From Paenibacillus sp. MMS18-CY102 (GTDB lineage Bacteria; Bacillota; Bacilli; Paenibacillales; Paenibacillaceae), in assembly GCF_009789195.1 (NCBI RefSeq), contig NZ_WSTC01000013.1, forward strand, positions 62,001-126,000: a stretch of DNA of 64,000 nucleotides. The letters run 5' to 3'. Position numbers and translations under genes: made by a program. Below the pieces are notes generated by a model that did not search any database, had not been told where the DNA came from, and worked only from the letters and a program-made list of their open reading frames with translations. Shown piece after piece: positions 54,737 through 63,309 of the stretch. The stretch's first letter is position 1, and each line of letters opens with the position of its first letter.

Positions 54737-56023
54737 ATGAAACCAGTTAAAGTAGGATTACTCGGTCTAGGGACAGTAGGAACCGGCGTGGTTCGGATCG
54801 TAGAAGGCCATCAAGAAGATCTGCAAAGCCAGGTTGGCTCGGCAATCGTCATTGAGAAAATTCTGGTTCAAAATAAATCGAAGCAACGCTCAATCAGCAT
54901 CGACCAATCGAAACTAACGGAAGATCCGTGGGATGTTATTCGCGATCCAGAGATTGACGTCATCGTCGAAGTAATGGGCGGAATCGGCGATACGAAAGCT
55001 TATATTCTTGAGGCGCTAGCACGCGGCAAGCATGTCGTGACGGCGAATAAAGACCTAATGGCCCTGCACGGTCCCGAGATCATCGCAACGGCAACGGAAA
55101 ACAAATGCGATGTGTTGTATGAAGCAAGCGTAGCGGGAGGCATCCCAATTATCCGAACGCTGATTGAAGGCTTCTCCTCCGATCGCATTACGAAAATTAT
55201 GGGCATTGTGAACGGCACGACGAACTTCATTCTGACGAAGATGAGCCAAGAGGGCGCATCCTATGATGCGGTATTGAAAGAAGCGCAAGAGCTGGGGTAT
55301 GCAGAAGCTGACCCGACTTCGGACGTTGAAGGCCTTGACGCTGCCCGTAAAATGACGATTTTGTCAACGCTAGGCTTCCGTGCGAACGTTGCGCTTGAGG
55401 ATGTGTCGGTACAAGGCATCTCCTCCGTTAGCCAAGAGGATATCGCCTATGCGAAGCGCCTCGGCTACGAAGTGAAGCTGCTCGGCATTGCAGAACGCCA
55501 GGATGACTACATCAGTGTTAGCGTGCAGCCGACGATGGTAAAGCTGAGCCATCCGATTGCATCGGTAAACGGCGTATTCAACGCGGTTTATGTACATGGC
55601 GAAGCGGTTGGCGAGACGATGTTCTATGGCGCAGGCGCGGGTGAGCTCCCGACGGCAACGTCCATCGTAGCCGATTTGGTTGCAGTTGTTAAAAATTTGA
55701 AGCTAGGCGTGAACGGCAAACAAGGCGTTATCTCATACAAAGAGAAAAAGCTGAAGACGGACGACCAGATTTCGTCCAAATACTTCTTGCTGCTCAATGT
55801 TGCAGACCGTGCAGGCGTACTAGCGCGGATTACGCAAGTGTTTGCGGAGCATGAGGTAAGTTTGCAGTCTGTCTTGCAGCAGCCGAACCCGCATAATCCA
55901 GAGGCAGAAATTATCGTTATTACGCATGACGCGAACAAGGCGGCAATGAACCAAGTGCTGAAGGCATTCCAATCGCTGGATGTTATCCGTGAAGTGAAAA
56001 GCGTCTATCGCGTAGAAGGCTAG
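54737..56023 (+). CDS. hom: Homoserine dehydrogenase
   Basis: A 428-residue enzyme that reduces aspartate semialdehyde to homoserine. The NAD loop is VGLLGLGTVGTGVVRIVE. The catalytic region reads VNGTTNFILTKM and YAEADPTSDVEGLDAARK. A C-terminal ACT domain (about 350-428: ADRAGVLARITQVFAEHEVS) gives feedback control. It lies between pheB and thrB. Confidence 0.96.
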   Translation: MKPVKVGLLGLGTVGTGVVRIVEGHQEDLQSQVGSAIVIEKILVQNKSKQRSISIDQSKLTEDPWDVIRDPEIDVIVEVMGGIGDTKAYILEALARGKHVVTANKDLMALHGPEIIATATENKCDVLYEASVAGGIPIIRTLIEGFSSDRITKIMGIVNGTTNFILTKMSQEGASYDAVLKEAQELGYAEADPTSDVEGLDAARKMTILSTLGFRANVALEDVSVQGISSVSQEDIAYAKRLGYEVKLLGIAERQDDYISVSVQPTMVKLSHPIASVNGVFNAVYVHGEAVGETMFYGAGAGELPTATSIVADLVAVVKNLKLGVNGKQGVISYKEKKLKTDDQISSKYFLLLNVADRAGVLARITQVFAEHEVSLQSVLQQPNPHNPEAEIIVITHDANKAAMNQVLKAFQSLDVIREVKSVYRVEG

Positions 56024-56104
56024 GCAATCATACAAATTTTCTCGGGCGTCGCTTAGGCGGCGTCCGATTCCACTATATGTGAGAAGGCTGGAGTTGAGGG
56101 AAAC

Positions 56105-57076
56105 ATGTACGGACCACGCATAATCGTTAAAGTGCCGGCAAGCACAGCAAACCTAGGGCCGGGCTTTGATACACTCGGCATGGCGCTGTCTTTATTCGCT
56201 TGGGTAGAGATGGGGCGAGCGGCAGAGACGACTATTACGCTATATGGCGATCAAATGAATGGAGTGCCGACCGATAAATCCAATCTGATTTATAAAGTCG
56301 CGCAGATGGTGTTCAATGAGGCAGGCGTTTCTGTACCGGAATTGTCCATTTCCATGTACAGTGATATTCCACTCACGCGTGGGCTGGGCAGCAGCGCTTC
56401 GGCGATTGTCGGTGCACTTGTTGCAGCGAATGCGCTCATTGGCTCACCATTGTCTGACCATAAGCTGTTCCAAATGGCGACGGCACTCGAAGGCCATCCC
56501 GATAATGTTGGCGCTTCATTGTTCGGCGGCATTGTCGTTTCTGCATGGGATGGCGAAGAAGCAAGCTATGTGCGGATCGTTCCGCATCCATCGCTGCAGG
56601 CGCTAGTGGCTGTGCCGTCGTTCCAGCTGTCGACGGAGAAAGCGCGCCATGCGCTGCCCAAGGAAGTCAGCATGGCGGATGCCATCTACAACGTAAGCCG
56701 CAGCTCGTTGCTCGTCGCAGCGCTTGCAACCGGCCAGTTGGAGCTGGTTAGCAAGGCAATGAAGGATCGGCTGCATCAGCCGTACCGCGCCCCGTTGATT
56801 CCAGGAATGGAAACGATTTTGGCTCAAGCCTCGGAGCATGGCGCTCTAGGCGCAGCTTTAAGCGGTGCAGGCCCGACGCTCATTGCATTCGTCGATACGA
56901 ACAGCGGGCGCAAGCAGGAGCTGGAGCAATTTTTGCTGGATACGCTAGCTCGGGAAGATATTGAAGCTGAGGCGATCTGGCTTGAGCCTTTCAATAACAG
57001 CCCGCAGTTGTATCAAGCCGAAGAAGGCGACCATAGGCCGCTGATTGACCGAATTCGCAGCGAGGTGCGCGCATGA
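56105..57076 (+). CDS. thrB: Homoserine kinase
   Basis: A 323-residue GHMP kinase for threonine synthesis. Motif 1 is VPASTANLGPGFDTLGMAL, the ATP loop is PLTRGLGSSASAIVGAL, and motif 3 is GAALSGAGPTLIAF. Threonine synthase (thrC) is not seen in this operon, unlike Bacillus subtilis hom-thrC-thrB. Its stop overlaps pheA by four bases. Confidence 0.96.
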   Translation: MYGPRIIVKVPASTANLGPGFDTLGMALSLFAWVEMGRAAETTITLYGDQMNGVPTDKSNLIYKVAQMVFNEAGVSVPELSISMYSDIPLTRGLGSSASAIVGALVAANALIGSPLSDHKLFQMATALEGHPDNVGASLFGGIVVSAWDGEEASYVRIVPHPSLQALVAVPSFQLSTEKARHALPKEVSMADAIYNVSRSSLLVAALATGQLELVSKAMKDRLHQPYRAPLIPGMETILAQASEHGALGAALSGAGPTLIAFVDTNSGRKQELEQFLLDTLAREDIEAEAIWLEPFNNSPQLYQAEEGDHRPLIDRIRSEVRA

Positions 57077-57954
57077 TTCGAGTATCTGTATTGCCGCAAG
57101 GCTCAACTTCGGATGATGCTGCGCGCCATTTGTTCAAGGGGATTGAAGATGTATCGTATGACTACCACCGCATTATTGCAGATGTGTTTCTAAGCACTGC
57201 GGAAGGCCGGTCGGATTACGCTGTCATTCCAATCGAGAATACGATTGATGGATCGGTTGGCTTACATACGGACTGGTTGATCGATGAGGTGGACTTGCCG
57301 ATTCAAGCAGAATGGGTCTATCCCTCTGTGCAAAATCTCGTCGGATTACGCTCCGAACTAACGGATGGCAACGGTGTACTCGATTACTCCCGCATCAAGA
57401 AAGTCATGAGCCACCCAGTGGCGATGGCGCAATGCTTGCAATTTTTGCGTAAACATATTCCACACGCGGAGCTGGAGCATATCGGGAGCACGGCAGAAGC
57501 GATTCGCATCGTTCGGGACAACCCGGGACTTGGTTGGGCGGCGATCGGCCAGAAGACAGCAGCAGCTAATAATGACCTGAACGTGCTGCAAGAGGGCGTT
57601 ACGGATCATGATAACAACTACACCCGATTTTTGCTGGTCGGCCCTAAACCGCTGGAAGGCAAAACGTCAGATAAGCAGAAAACGACGATTATCGTCTCCC
57701 ATCCTGAAGATTATCCAGGCGGGCTGCACCAGGTACTGTCGGCATTCGCTTGGCGCCGAATTAACCTTTCACGGATCGAATCGCGCCCAACGAAGAAACG
57801 GCTCGGCACCTATTACTTTATGATTGATGTCGACAAGTCATTGGATACGATTTTGCTGCAGTCCGCTATTGCTGAGATTGAGGCGATCGGCTTCCAAGTT
57901 CGCATTATGGGCACGTATCCGACCTTTTCGTACGAGCCAACAGAAGAAGCATAA
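57073..57954 (+). CDS. pheA: Prephenate dehydratase
   Basis: A 293-residue enzyme that makes phenylpyruvate from prephenate. The catalytic domain shows VIPIENTIDGSVGLHTDWL and the active-site motif NYTRFLLVG. The C-terminal ACT domain contains LSRIESRPTKKRLGTYYFMIDVD, the phenylalanine feedback site. The ATG overlaps the thrB stop. Length fits the single-function Gram-positive form. Confidence 0.96.
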   Translation: MIRVSVLPQGSTSDDAARHLFKGIEDVSYDYHRIIADVFLSTAEGRSDYAVIPIENTIDGSVGLHTDWLIDEVDLPIQAEWVYPSVQNLVGLRSELTDGNGVLDYSRIKKVMSHPVAMAQCLQFLRKHIPHAELEHIGSTAEAIRIVRDNPGLGWAAIGQKTAAANNDLNVLQEGVTDHDNNYTRFLLVGPKPLEGKTSDKQKTTIIVSHPEDYPGGLHQVLSAFAWRRINLSRIESRPTKKRLGTYYFMIDVDKSLDTILLQSAIAEIEAIGFQVRIMGTYPTFSYEPTEEA

Positions 57955-57971
57955 TGGATAGCAAGCAATGG

Positions 57972-58010
57972 AAACTTTTTGGGCGCTTTGGCGCCTGAAG
58001 AGTTTTTTTT
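57972..58010 (+). terminator. Terminator after pheA
   Basis: A stem centred on GGCGC-TTTG-GCGCC, extended by AAACTTTTT with GAAGAGTTT (wobble pairs), is followed by TTTTTTTT. Confidence 0.85.
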
Positions 58011-58118
58011 ATTTTAATGGGGACATCTGCCTAGATTCTGCATAGGATGTAAGGATTGGTGGGCGGGCATCGTTATGCCTAGCTTGCTTAGAAGACCGTG
58101 ACAGGAGGTATGCGGGGA

Positions 58119-59786
58119 GTGAAAATCCATATCGTCAAAAGAGGAGATACGCTCTATTTGCTTGCACAGAAATATAACGTATCTGTTGATGAGATTTTGA
58201 AACTTAACCCGAGCATTACGAATGCCGACGTCATCGACGTTGGAATGAAGGTGAAAATTCCTTCGCATGGCGGATCTGGCGGCTCCCATGCTGGCGGGGG
58301 CAATGGCATTATGCATCAGCATGTTGTCAAGCAAGGGGATACGTTGTGGAAGCTGTCCAAAGCGTGGGGCGTGTCGCTGAATGAATTGATCAAAGCGAAT
58401 CCGCAGTTGACGAATCCGAATGTGCTGCTTACCGGCGATATCGTCAACATTCCGAAGCCGCATGGTTCGCATGCGGAGCATCTCGTCCATCAGATGAACC
58501 TAGAGCCTGTCCAGAATGGTGCGGGAGCCGGGAATGGCCAAGGGCATTTCTCCCCATCCTCGATTATGAACAATGTGCAAGGGCTCGCTGGCAAAATCCC
58601 GACAGGCGTCATTCCAGGGAAGAAGCCGACTGGCAAAGTGCCGACGGCACCGATTGCGAAGGCGCCGACAGCGCCAATCGAGAAAACACCGACAGCACCA
58701 ATCGTAGAATCGAAGCCGGAAGCGCTGGCGCCAATCGCGCCTACGCCACTGCCAGCGCCGATCCCTGCGCCAATGCCAGTCGTGCTTGAGAAGACGTATC
58801 CCGTACATGTAGAGTACCATACGCAAAACGTACATTTGTTCCAGCAATGCGGCATTCCGGCAGTGGAGGCGGGGGCCGTGTATGGCGTGCCGCATATGCC
58901 GGAGGTATCGCCGGTTGCCCAAGGCTACGGCTACGGCCATCCTGTGGCAGGCGTGGCGGATGAGCATTGCGATCCGTGGGGCAACCCGCTCGTAGGCGGG
59001 GCGTTTGACCAAGGGCATGGCTATGGCATGCCGGAGGTATCGCCAGCCCAAGTCGACCCTGCGCAATATGGCTATGGCTCACCGACAGCTGTGTCGCCAG
59101 CGAATGTTGGGCCAGAGCATTATGGGCATGATTTGCCGATGGTATCGCCAGCAAATGTTGGATCAGAGCAATATGGTTATGGTTCGCCGATGGTGTCGCC
59201 AGCGAATGTTGGGCCAGAGCAATATGGCTACGGTTCGCCGATGGTGTCGCCAGCGAATGTTGGGCCAGAGCAATATGGCTACGGTTCGCCGATGGTGTCG
59301 CCAGCGAATGTTGGGCCAGAGCAATATGGCTACGGTTTGCCGATGGTGTCGCCAGCGAATGTTGGGCCAGAGCATTACGGTTACGGTGCGCCAATGGTGT
59401 CGCCAGCGAATGTTGGGCCAGAGCAATATGGTTACGGTGCGCCAATGGTATCGCCAGCGAATGTTGGGCCAGAGCAATATGGCTATGGCGCGCCGATGGT
59501 GTCGCCAGCGAATGTTGATCCATTCGCTGCTGGGCAATCGTCTTGGCCATACGGAGCTTATCCAACATGGCCTGTTCAGGCAGCTGTAGCTGACAAATCC
59601 TGTGGCTGCCAGGGCAAGGGAAGGGAAGAAGACCAACAGGTAGACGTGCAGGAAGTGTTGGCAGTGCCAGCAAAATCGGTTAAACGGAACCCTCCGCGCA
59701 AGCCTGTCAAGAAAGTGACGGTGCGCAATGTTGTTTCCCGCCCGGCAGAGCGCCGCGGCAGCAAGCCTTGGATTAACGATAACTAA
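58119..59786 (+). CDS. safA: SafA-like LysM spore coat protein with tandem repeats
   Basis: About 555 residues. Two LysM domains lie at the N-terminus (KIHIVKRGDTLYLLAQKY, residues 2-45; HVVKQGDTLWKLSKAWG, about 65-110). A linker rich in Pro, Ala, Ile and Thr follows, then a Gly/Tyr/Pro region with eight 17-residue repeats (VSPANVGPEQYGYGSPM type), and a basic tail with CGCQGKG and KRNPPRKPVKKV. In Bacillus subtilis SafA, also near bofC and ruvAB, guides inner coat assembly and binds SpoVID; spoVID is in this window too. AGGAGGT indicates GTG 58119; the frame opens at 58098. Confidence 0.85.
   Translation: MKIHIVKRGDTLYLLAQKYNVSVDEILKLNPSITNADVIDVGMKVKIPSHGGSGGSHAGGGNGIMHQHVVKQGDTLWKLSKAWGVSLNELIKANPQLTNPNVLLTGDIVNIPKPHGSHAEHLVHQMNLEPVQNGAGAGNGQGHFSPSSIMNNVQGLAGKIPTGVIPGKKPTGKVPTAPIAKAPTAPIEKTPTAPIVESKPEALAPIAPTPLPAPIPAPMPVVLEKTYPVHVEYHTQNVHLFQQCGIPAVEAGAVYGVPHMPEVSPVAQGYGYGHPVAGVADEHCDPWGNPLVGGAFDQGHGYGMPEVSPAQVDPAQYGYGSPTAVSPANVGPEHYGHDLPMVSPANVGSEQYGYGSPMVSPANVGPEQYGYGSPMVSPANVGPEQYGYGSPMVSPANVGPEQYGYGLPMVSPANVGPEHYGYGAPMVSPANVGPEQYGYGAPMVSPANVGPEQYGYGAPMVSPANVDPFAAGQSSWPYGAYPTWPVQAAVADKSCGCQGKGREEDQQVDVQEVLAVPAKSVKRNPPRKPVKKVTVRNVVSRPAERRGSKPWINDN
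59037..59516 (+). repeat. Tandem 51-bp coding repeat in the safA-like gene
   Basis: Eight full 51-bp units start at 59091, 59142, 59193, 59244, 59295, 59346, 59397 and 59448, each beginning GTGTCGCCAGCGAATGTTGG or nearly so. A diverged 54-bp unit precedes them (59037-59090) and a partial unit follows (59499). Central units are almost identical, which points to recent expansion by slippage or unequal recombination. Confidence 0.95.
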
Positions 59787-59807
59787 GCAATACGGGCTTT
59801 CTATATG

Positions 59808-59860
59808 AAACAACGGGCATAACCGCTGCCGTATGTGGGCGATGCCCGTTGTTTGCATTT
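59808..59860 (+). terminator. Terminator after the safA-like gene
   Basis: AAACAACGGGCAT pairs with ATGCCCGTTGTTT around 21 bases, followed by GCATTTTG. Confidence 0.75.
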
Positions 59861-59864
59861 TGCG

Positions 59865-59894
59865 TGAATATTTCCCTGCATTCCAGGCACAATA
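59865..59894 (+). promoter_or_regulatory. Sigma-G-type forespore promoter for bofC
   Basis: TGAATA and CACAATA are 17 bases apart. They match the sigma-G consensus (TGAATA and CATACTA) at 6 of 6 and 5 of 7 positions, and bofC of Bacillus subtilis is a forespore gene. Confidence 0.6.
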
Positions 59895-59924
59895 ACGGAA
59901 AAGGAATGTAAGGGGATAATCGCC

Positions 59925-60599
59925 ATGAAGGCATTCAGCCTATGGAAACAGCTCAAACGCAAGCTTCGTCGCAGTGGACGCCCGATGTGGACATTAGGCA
60001 GCATAGCAGCGATAGTCTCATACAGTTTGCTGTCCGGATTCCCGATTGATCGGGCATACGGGGCAGCAACAGATCAAGATGCCAGCATGGAGCCTAAGCA
60101 GCTTCAGGAGATCATTCGATCAATTTCGATGAAACAAGGGCCATTGAAGGTGCACATCCATCGCAGCTACATTTGTGGGGAAGAGTTCCGTTCGCTTGGA
60201 TTGCGGCCTCCTGCTGAAGCGGTTCGGCTTGTTAAACGCCCTACAGTGCTGCATGTTCGCTTGGATGTGCCTGTACGAGGGGAACCGACTCTGCAACTGG
60301 AGGAACAGGTTAGCGACCTGTCCGTTCAATGTAAGGAGAGCGCCATGTTCGGCATCGATCCAAGCGGCCGGCTAACGTTGTTCGAAGGCCCGCCTAAGAA
60401 AGAAAACGCGGTCCGTACTTTCTACCAGTTGGACGTTCGATTCATGGAGAGCCATCTGCCCAAAGAAGAGTGGAAACGTTTGGTGGACGGCATCCGCGTT
60501 GAAGATAAAGCGTCTTATTATAGCGTGCTGTCATCTTTTAGTGATTTTGCTATTGATGCTTCGCGCAACGTGATGAACCCGTCAAGTAAGCGATATTGA
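59925..60599 (+). CDS. bofC: Forespore regulator BofC (bypass of forespore C)
   Basis: 224 residues. An N-terminal membrane or signal segment (WTLGSIAAIVSYSLLSGF, about 26-43) sends the rest to the space between the forespore membranes. The motif VHIHRSYICGEEFRSLG and the C-terminal domain (GRLTLFEGPPKKENAVRTFYQLD) are typical of BofC. In Bacillus subtilis BofC inhibits the signalling protease SpoIVB and so delays sigma-K activation by SpoIVFB, whose gene is also in this window. Ends in its own terminator. Confidence 0.9.
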   Translation: MKAFSLWKQLKRKLRRSGRPMWTLGSIAAIVSYSLLSGFPIDRAYGAATDQDASMEPKQLQEIIRSISMKQGPLKVHIHRSYICGEEFRSLGLRPPAEAVRLVKRPTVLHVRLDVPVRGEPTLQLEEQVSDLSVQCKESAMFGIDPSGRLTLFEGPPKKENAVRTFYQLDVRFMESHLPKEEWKRLVDGIRVEDKASYYSVLSSFSDFAIDASRNVMNPSSKRY

Positions 60600-60606
60600 G
60601 TATGAG

Positions 60607-60653
60607 AAAGGGATGTTCCCGAAGCCACGAAGGCTGGGAACACCCCTTTTTTT
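60607..60653 (+). terminator. Terminator after bofC
   Basis: AAAGGGATGTTCCC pairs with GGGAACACCCCTTT (with one wobble), followed by a run of T residues. Confidence 0.9.
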
Positions 60654-60793
60654 GTGTGCTGCAACGGTAGGCGTTATGATTGCTTGCCGGCTGCGGTGTG
60701 CGTCGTATGAAAGGTGGTGTTGGTGCGTGCAGCAGCAGCTTATTGCAGTTTGTACAATAGAATCAACGCGAGCGAGGCAGTGAGGAGGCGTCA

Positions 60794-60952
60794 TTGCATA
60801 TGGTGCAATGGGGAAGTCCTCTTCTAGATTATGGGCACATTTGGGCGATTTTGGACCGCATCTCGTTGTATGAACTGCAATGGGAACCTTCGGAGCAAGC
60901 TATTCCGGCTGTTCCCGTTGTACAAAATGCAACGACACGGCAATCAGGATAA
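60794..60952 (+). CDS. Small hypothetical ORF, 52 codons
   Basis: The 508-base gap between bofC and ruvC holds this short frame. GAGGAGG at 60782-60788 is five bases before a TTG at 60794 (an ATG follows at 60800), which is the best argument that it is translated. The product begins HMVQWGSPLLDYGHIWAI, then LDRISLYELQWEPSE, and ends in a Val/Pro/Thr-rich tail; it is tryptophan-rich and acidic, with no membrane segment. A lone TACAAT lies upstream (60753-60758) without a -35. I know no matching family. Confidence 0.4.
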   Translation: MHMVQWGSPLLDYGHIWAILDRISLYELQWEPSEQAIPAVPVVQNATTRQSG

Positions 60953-61034
60953 TTGGAAGATAGAAAACCTGGTCCTGCCGGACCGCATCATGCAGTGAAT
61001 CTGCCTAAAGCTCCCATTGAAAGAGAAACGCGTG

Positions 61035-61063
61035 TTCTCATCGATGCGGTTATTTGCTATAAT
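61035..61063 (+). promoter_or_regulatory. Promoter of ruvCAB
   Basis: TTCTCA and TATAAT are 17 bases apart, with TGC directly before the -10 (extended -10). I saw no SOS box (GAAC N4 GTTC) near it. Confidence 0.65.
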
Positions 61064-61108
61064 AGAAGGCAGTGCTGTTTATAGCGGGCAAGTAAGGAGA
61101 GGAAAGCG

Positions 61109-61609
61109 TTGCGTGTGTTGGGCATTGATCCCGGGATTGCGATCGTGGGATTCGGATTCATTGATAAAGACGGACATAAGCTCACACCCGTGCAATACGG
61201 TTCGATTGAGACGAAGGCACATACGCCTTCGGAGACACGCCTGATGCAGGTATACGAGTCGGCATCGGCATTAATGGATAAATACAAGCCGGATTCCGTT
61301 GCGGTGGAAAAGCTGTTTTTCAACCGTAACGTGACGACGGCTTTTGATGTTGCGCAAGCAAGGGGCGTTGTTATACTAGCAGCCGCCCAACGTGGCCTTC
61401 CAATCGCGGAATATACGCCACTGCAGGTTAAACAGGCAGTTGTGGGGTACGGCAAGGCGGAGAAACGGCAGGTTCAGGAGATGGTAAAGATGTTTTTGAA
61501 GCTCAGTGCCATTCCAAAACCGGATGATGTTGCTGACGCGCTTGCTGTAGCGGTTTGCCACGCGCATTCCGTCGTGCTAACGAATAAGTTAAACGGGGGG
61601 CCACGATAA
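61109..61609 (+). CDS. ruvC: Holliday junction resolvase RuvC
   Basis: A 166-residue endonuclease that cuts four-way junctions. The acidic residues are in VLGIDPGIAIVG (Asp), VAVEKLFFNRN (Glu) and PDDVADALAVAVCHA (two Asp). The start is TTG with GAGAGGAAAG upstream. Bacillus subtilis lacks ruvC at this locus and uses RecU, so having RuvC here is characteristic of Paenibacillaceae and other Firmicutes. The TAA overlaps the ruvA ATG (TAATG). Confidence 0.96.
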   Translation: MRVLGIDPGIAIVGFGFIDKDGHKLTPVQYGSIETKAHTPSETRLMQVYESASALMDKYKPDSVAVEKLFFNRNVTTAFDVAQARGVVILAAAQRGLPIAEYTPLQVKQAVVGYGKAEKRQVQEMVKMFLKLSAIPKPDDVADALAVAVCHAHSVVLTNKLNGGPR

Positions 61610-62241
61610 TGATCGATTTCTTGAAAGGCCCGGTCGCCCATTGGGAAACCGAATATATTGTGCTAGATGTGCGGGATGTGGGCTATCGGGTATTCACTCC
61701 TAATCCGTATGGATTCGCACGGAGCAATGAGCCAGTAACGGTCTATATTCATCATCATGTTCGGGAAGATGCGATTCAGCTGTTTGGATTCGCCACGCGC
61801 GAGGAACAGACGATGTTCCGCAAACTGCTGGATGTTTCGGGCATTGGCCCTCGCGTTGCGCTTGGCGTATTGGCGGGCAGCCGGCCGGAAGCGATTGTTG
61901 CAGCGATTCAACAAGAAAACGTCACGTTTCTTACGAAGCTGCCTGGCATTGGGAAGAAGACTGCGCAGCGCATGATTCTCGATTTGAAGGACAGGCTGGG
62001 CAATGCCCCGCTTGCATTCGGCGCTGATCCATCTGCGTGGGATACGAACGAAGGCAAAGGCGCTGCTGGCGAACAAGCGCTTGCCGGCGCTTGGCCAGAG
62101 GCGCGTGAAGCGCTTGGCTCGCTTGGCTACACAGGTGCGGAATTAGATAAGGCATTCGAAGGGCTGCGCGCATCAATTACAGCGGAGGAATCGGTTGATT
62201 CCCTCATGAAGCGGGCGCTTCAACAGCTGTTTAAAGGGTAA
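61609..62241 (+). CDS. ruvA: Holliday junction helicase subunit RuvA
   Basis: A 210-residue junction-binding protein. An N-terminal OB fold (MIDFLKGPVAHWETEYIVLD) is followed by tandem helix-hairpin-helix motifs (DVSGIGPRVALGVLAG and LPGIGKKTAQRMILDLKD). A C-terminal RuvB-binding domain (EAREALGSLGYTGAELDKA) ends it. Coupled to ruvC by a one-base overlap. Confidence 0.97.
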   Translation: MIDFLKGPVAHWETEYIVLDVRDVGYRVFTPNPYGFARSNEPVTVYIHHHVREDAIQLFGFATREEQTMFRKLLDVSGIGPRVALGVLAGSRPEAIVAAIQQENVTFLTKLPGIGKKTAQRMILDLKDRLGNAPLAFGADPSAWDTNEGKGAAGEQALAGAWPEAREALGSLGYTGAELDKAFEGLRASITAEESVDSLMKRALQQLFKG

Positions 62242-62262
62242 TGATGGAAAGAGGGATGGCAC

Positions 62263-63273
62263 GTGGAGGATGAACGCATCATATCCGCTAACCTGATGAT
62301 GGAAGACCAGGCGGTGGAATTAAGCTTGCGTCCCCGCTATCTAGCGGAATATATCGGGCAATCGAACGTCAAAGAAAACTTGAAGGTGTTCATCGAAGCG
62401 GCAAAGCTGCGCAAGGAAGCGCTTGACCATGTGCTGCTCTATGGACCGCCAGGCCTTGGCAAGACGACGCTATCGAACATTATAGCCAATGAGCTAGGTG
62501 TTAGTTTACGCACAACGTCGGGACCAGCAATTGAACGTCCGGGCGATCTAGCCGCATTGCTGACCAATCTGCAAGAGGGCGATGTGCTGTTCATCGATGA
62601 AATCCATCGGCTTAATCGTTCCGTCGAGGAAGTTTTGTATCCCGCGATGGAAGATTTTGCGCTTGATATCATGATCGGCAAAGGGCCTAGCGCGCGCTCG
62701 GTTCGGTTAGATTTGCCGCCTTTCACATTGATTGGAGCTACGACGAGGGCGGGGCTGTTGTCCGCTCCGCTCCGCGACCGTTTCGGCGTCGTTAGCCGGC
62801 TAGAGTACTATAAGACTGATGAGCTGGCCTTCATCGTTTCGCGGGCATCGGACATTCTCGGTGTCAGCATTGTAGGGGAAGCAGCGACTGAAATCGCGTT
62901 GCGTTCACGGGGAACGCCACGTATCGCGAACCGGCTGCTTAAGCGGGTAAGGGATTTTGCACAGGTTAGGGGCGACGGCATTATTACCCACGAGCTTGCA
63001 CGATATGCGCTGGAGCTGCTTCGTGTGGATCCGATGGGGCTTGATGCGATCGATCATAAAATGCTGCGGGCGATGATTGAGAGCTTCCGGGGCGGCCCGG
63101 TTGGGCTCGATACGATTGCTGCCACAATAGGCGAAGAAAGCCAAACGATAGAGGATGTTTATGAGCCTTACTTAATGCAGGTAGGCTTGCTTCAGCGGAC
63201 GCCGCGCGGGCGCATTGCGACACCGCAGGCTTATCGCCATCTGGGAATTCCGGTGCCGGGCGAGTCGCCATAA
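62263..63273 (+). CDS. ruvB: Holliday junction branch migration ATPase RuvB
   Basis: A 336-residue AAA+ motor. Walker A is [14 protein letters not shown], Walker [13 protein letters not shown], sensor 1 [20 protein letters not shown], and the C-terminal winged helix binds DNA ([13 protein letters not shown]). The start is GTG ([15 protein letters not shown]). Third gene of ruvCAB. Confidence 0.97.
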   Translation: MEDERIISANLMMEDQAVELSLRPRYLAEYIGQSNVKENLKVFIEAAKLRKEALDHVLLYGPPGLGKTTLSNIIANELGVSLRTTSGPAIERPGDLAALLTNLQEGDVLFIDEIHRLNRSVEEVLYPAMEDFALDIMIGKGPSARSVRLDLPPFTLIGATTRAGLLSAPLRDRFGVVSRLEYYKTDELAFIVSRASDILGVSIVGEAATEIALRSRGTPRIANRLLKRVRDFAQVRGDGIITHELARYALELLRVDPMGLDAIDHKMLRAMIESFRGGPVGLDTIAATIGEESQTIEDVYEPYLMQVGLLQRTPRGRIATPQAYRHLGIPVPGESP

Positions 63274-63309
63274 AAGTGAAACTAACCGGATAAGGAAGGG
63301 GTTAGGCTA

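Noticed and set aside
59037..59516. Regular repeats that could suggest a CRISPR array
   Set aside because: Units are head-to-tail without spacers and encode a continuous protein repeat.
58741..59858. Long minus- and plus-strand frames (up to 310 codons) over the repeat region of the safA-like gene
   Set aside because: A 51-bp repeat keeps all frames open because 51 is divisible by three; the products are repetitive and lack start signals.
61035..61063. SOS (LexA) box at the ruvCAB promoter
   Set aside because: No GAAC-N4-GTTC-like sequence was found between 60950 and 61108.
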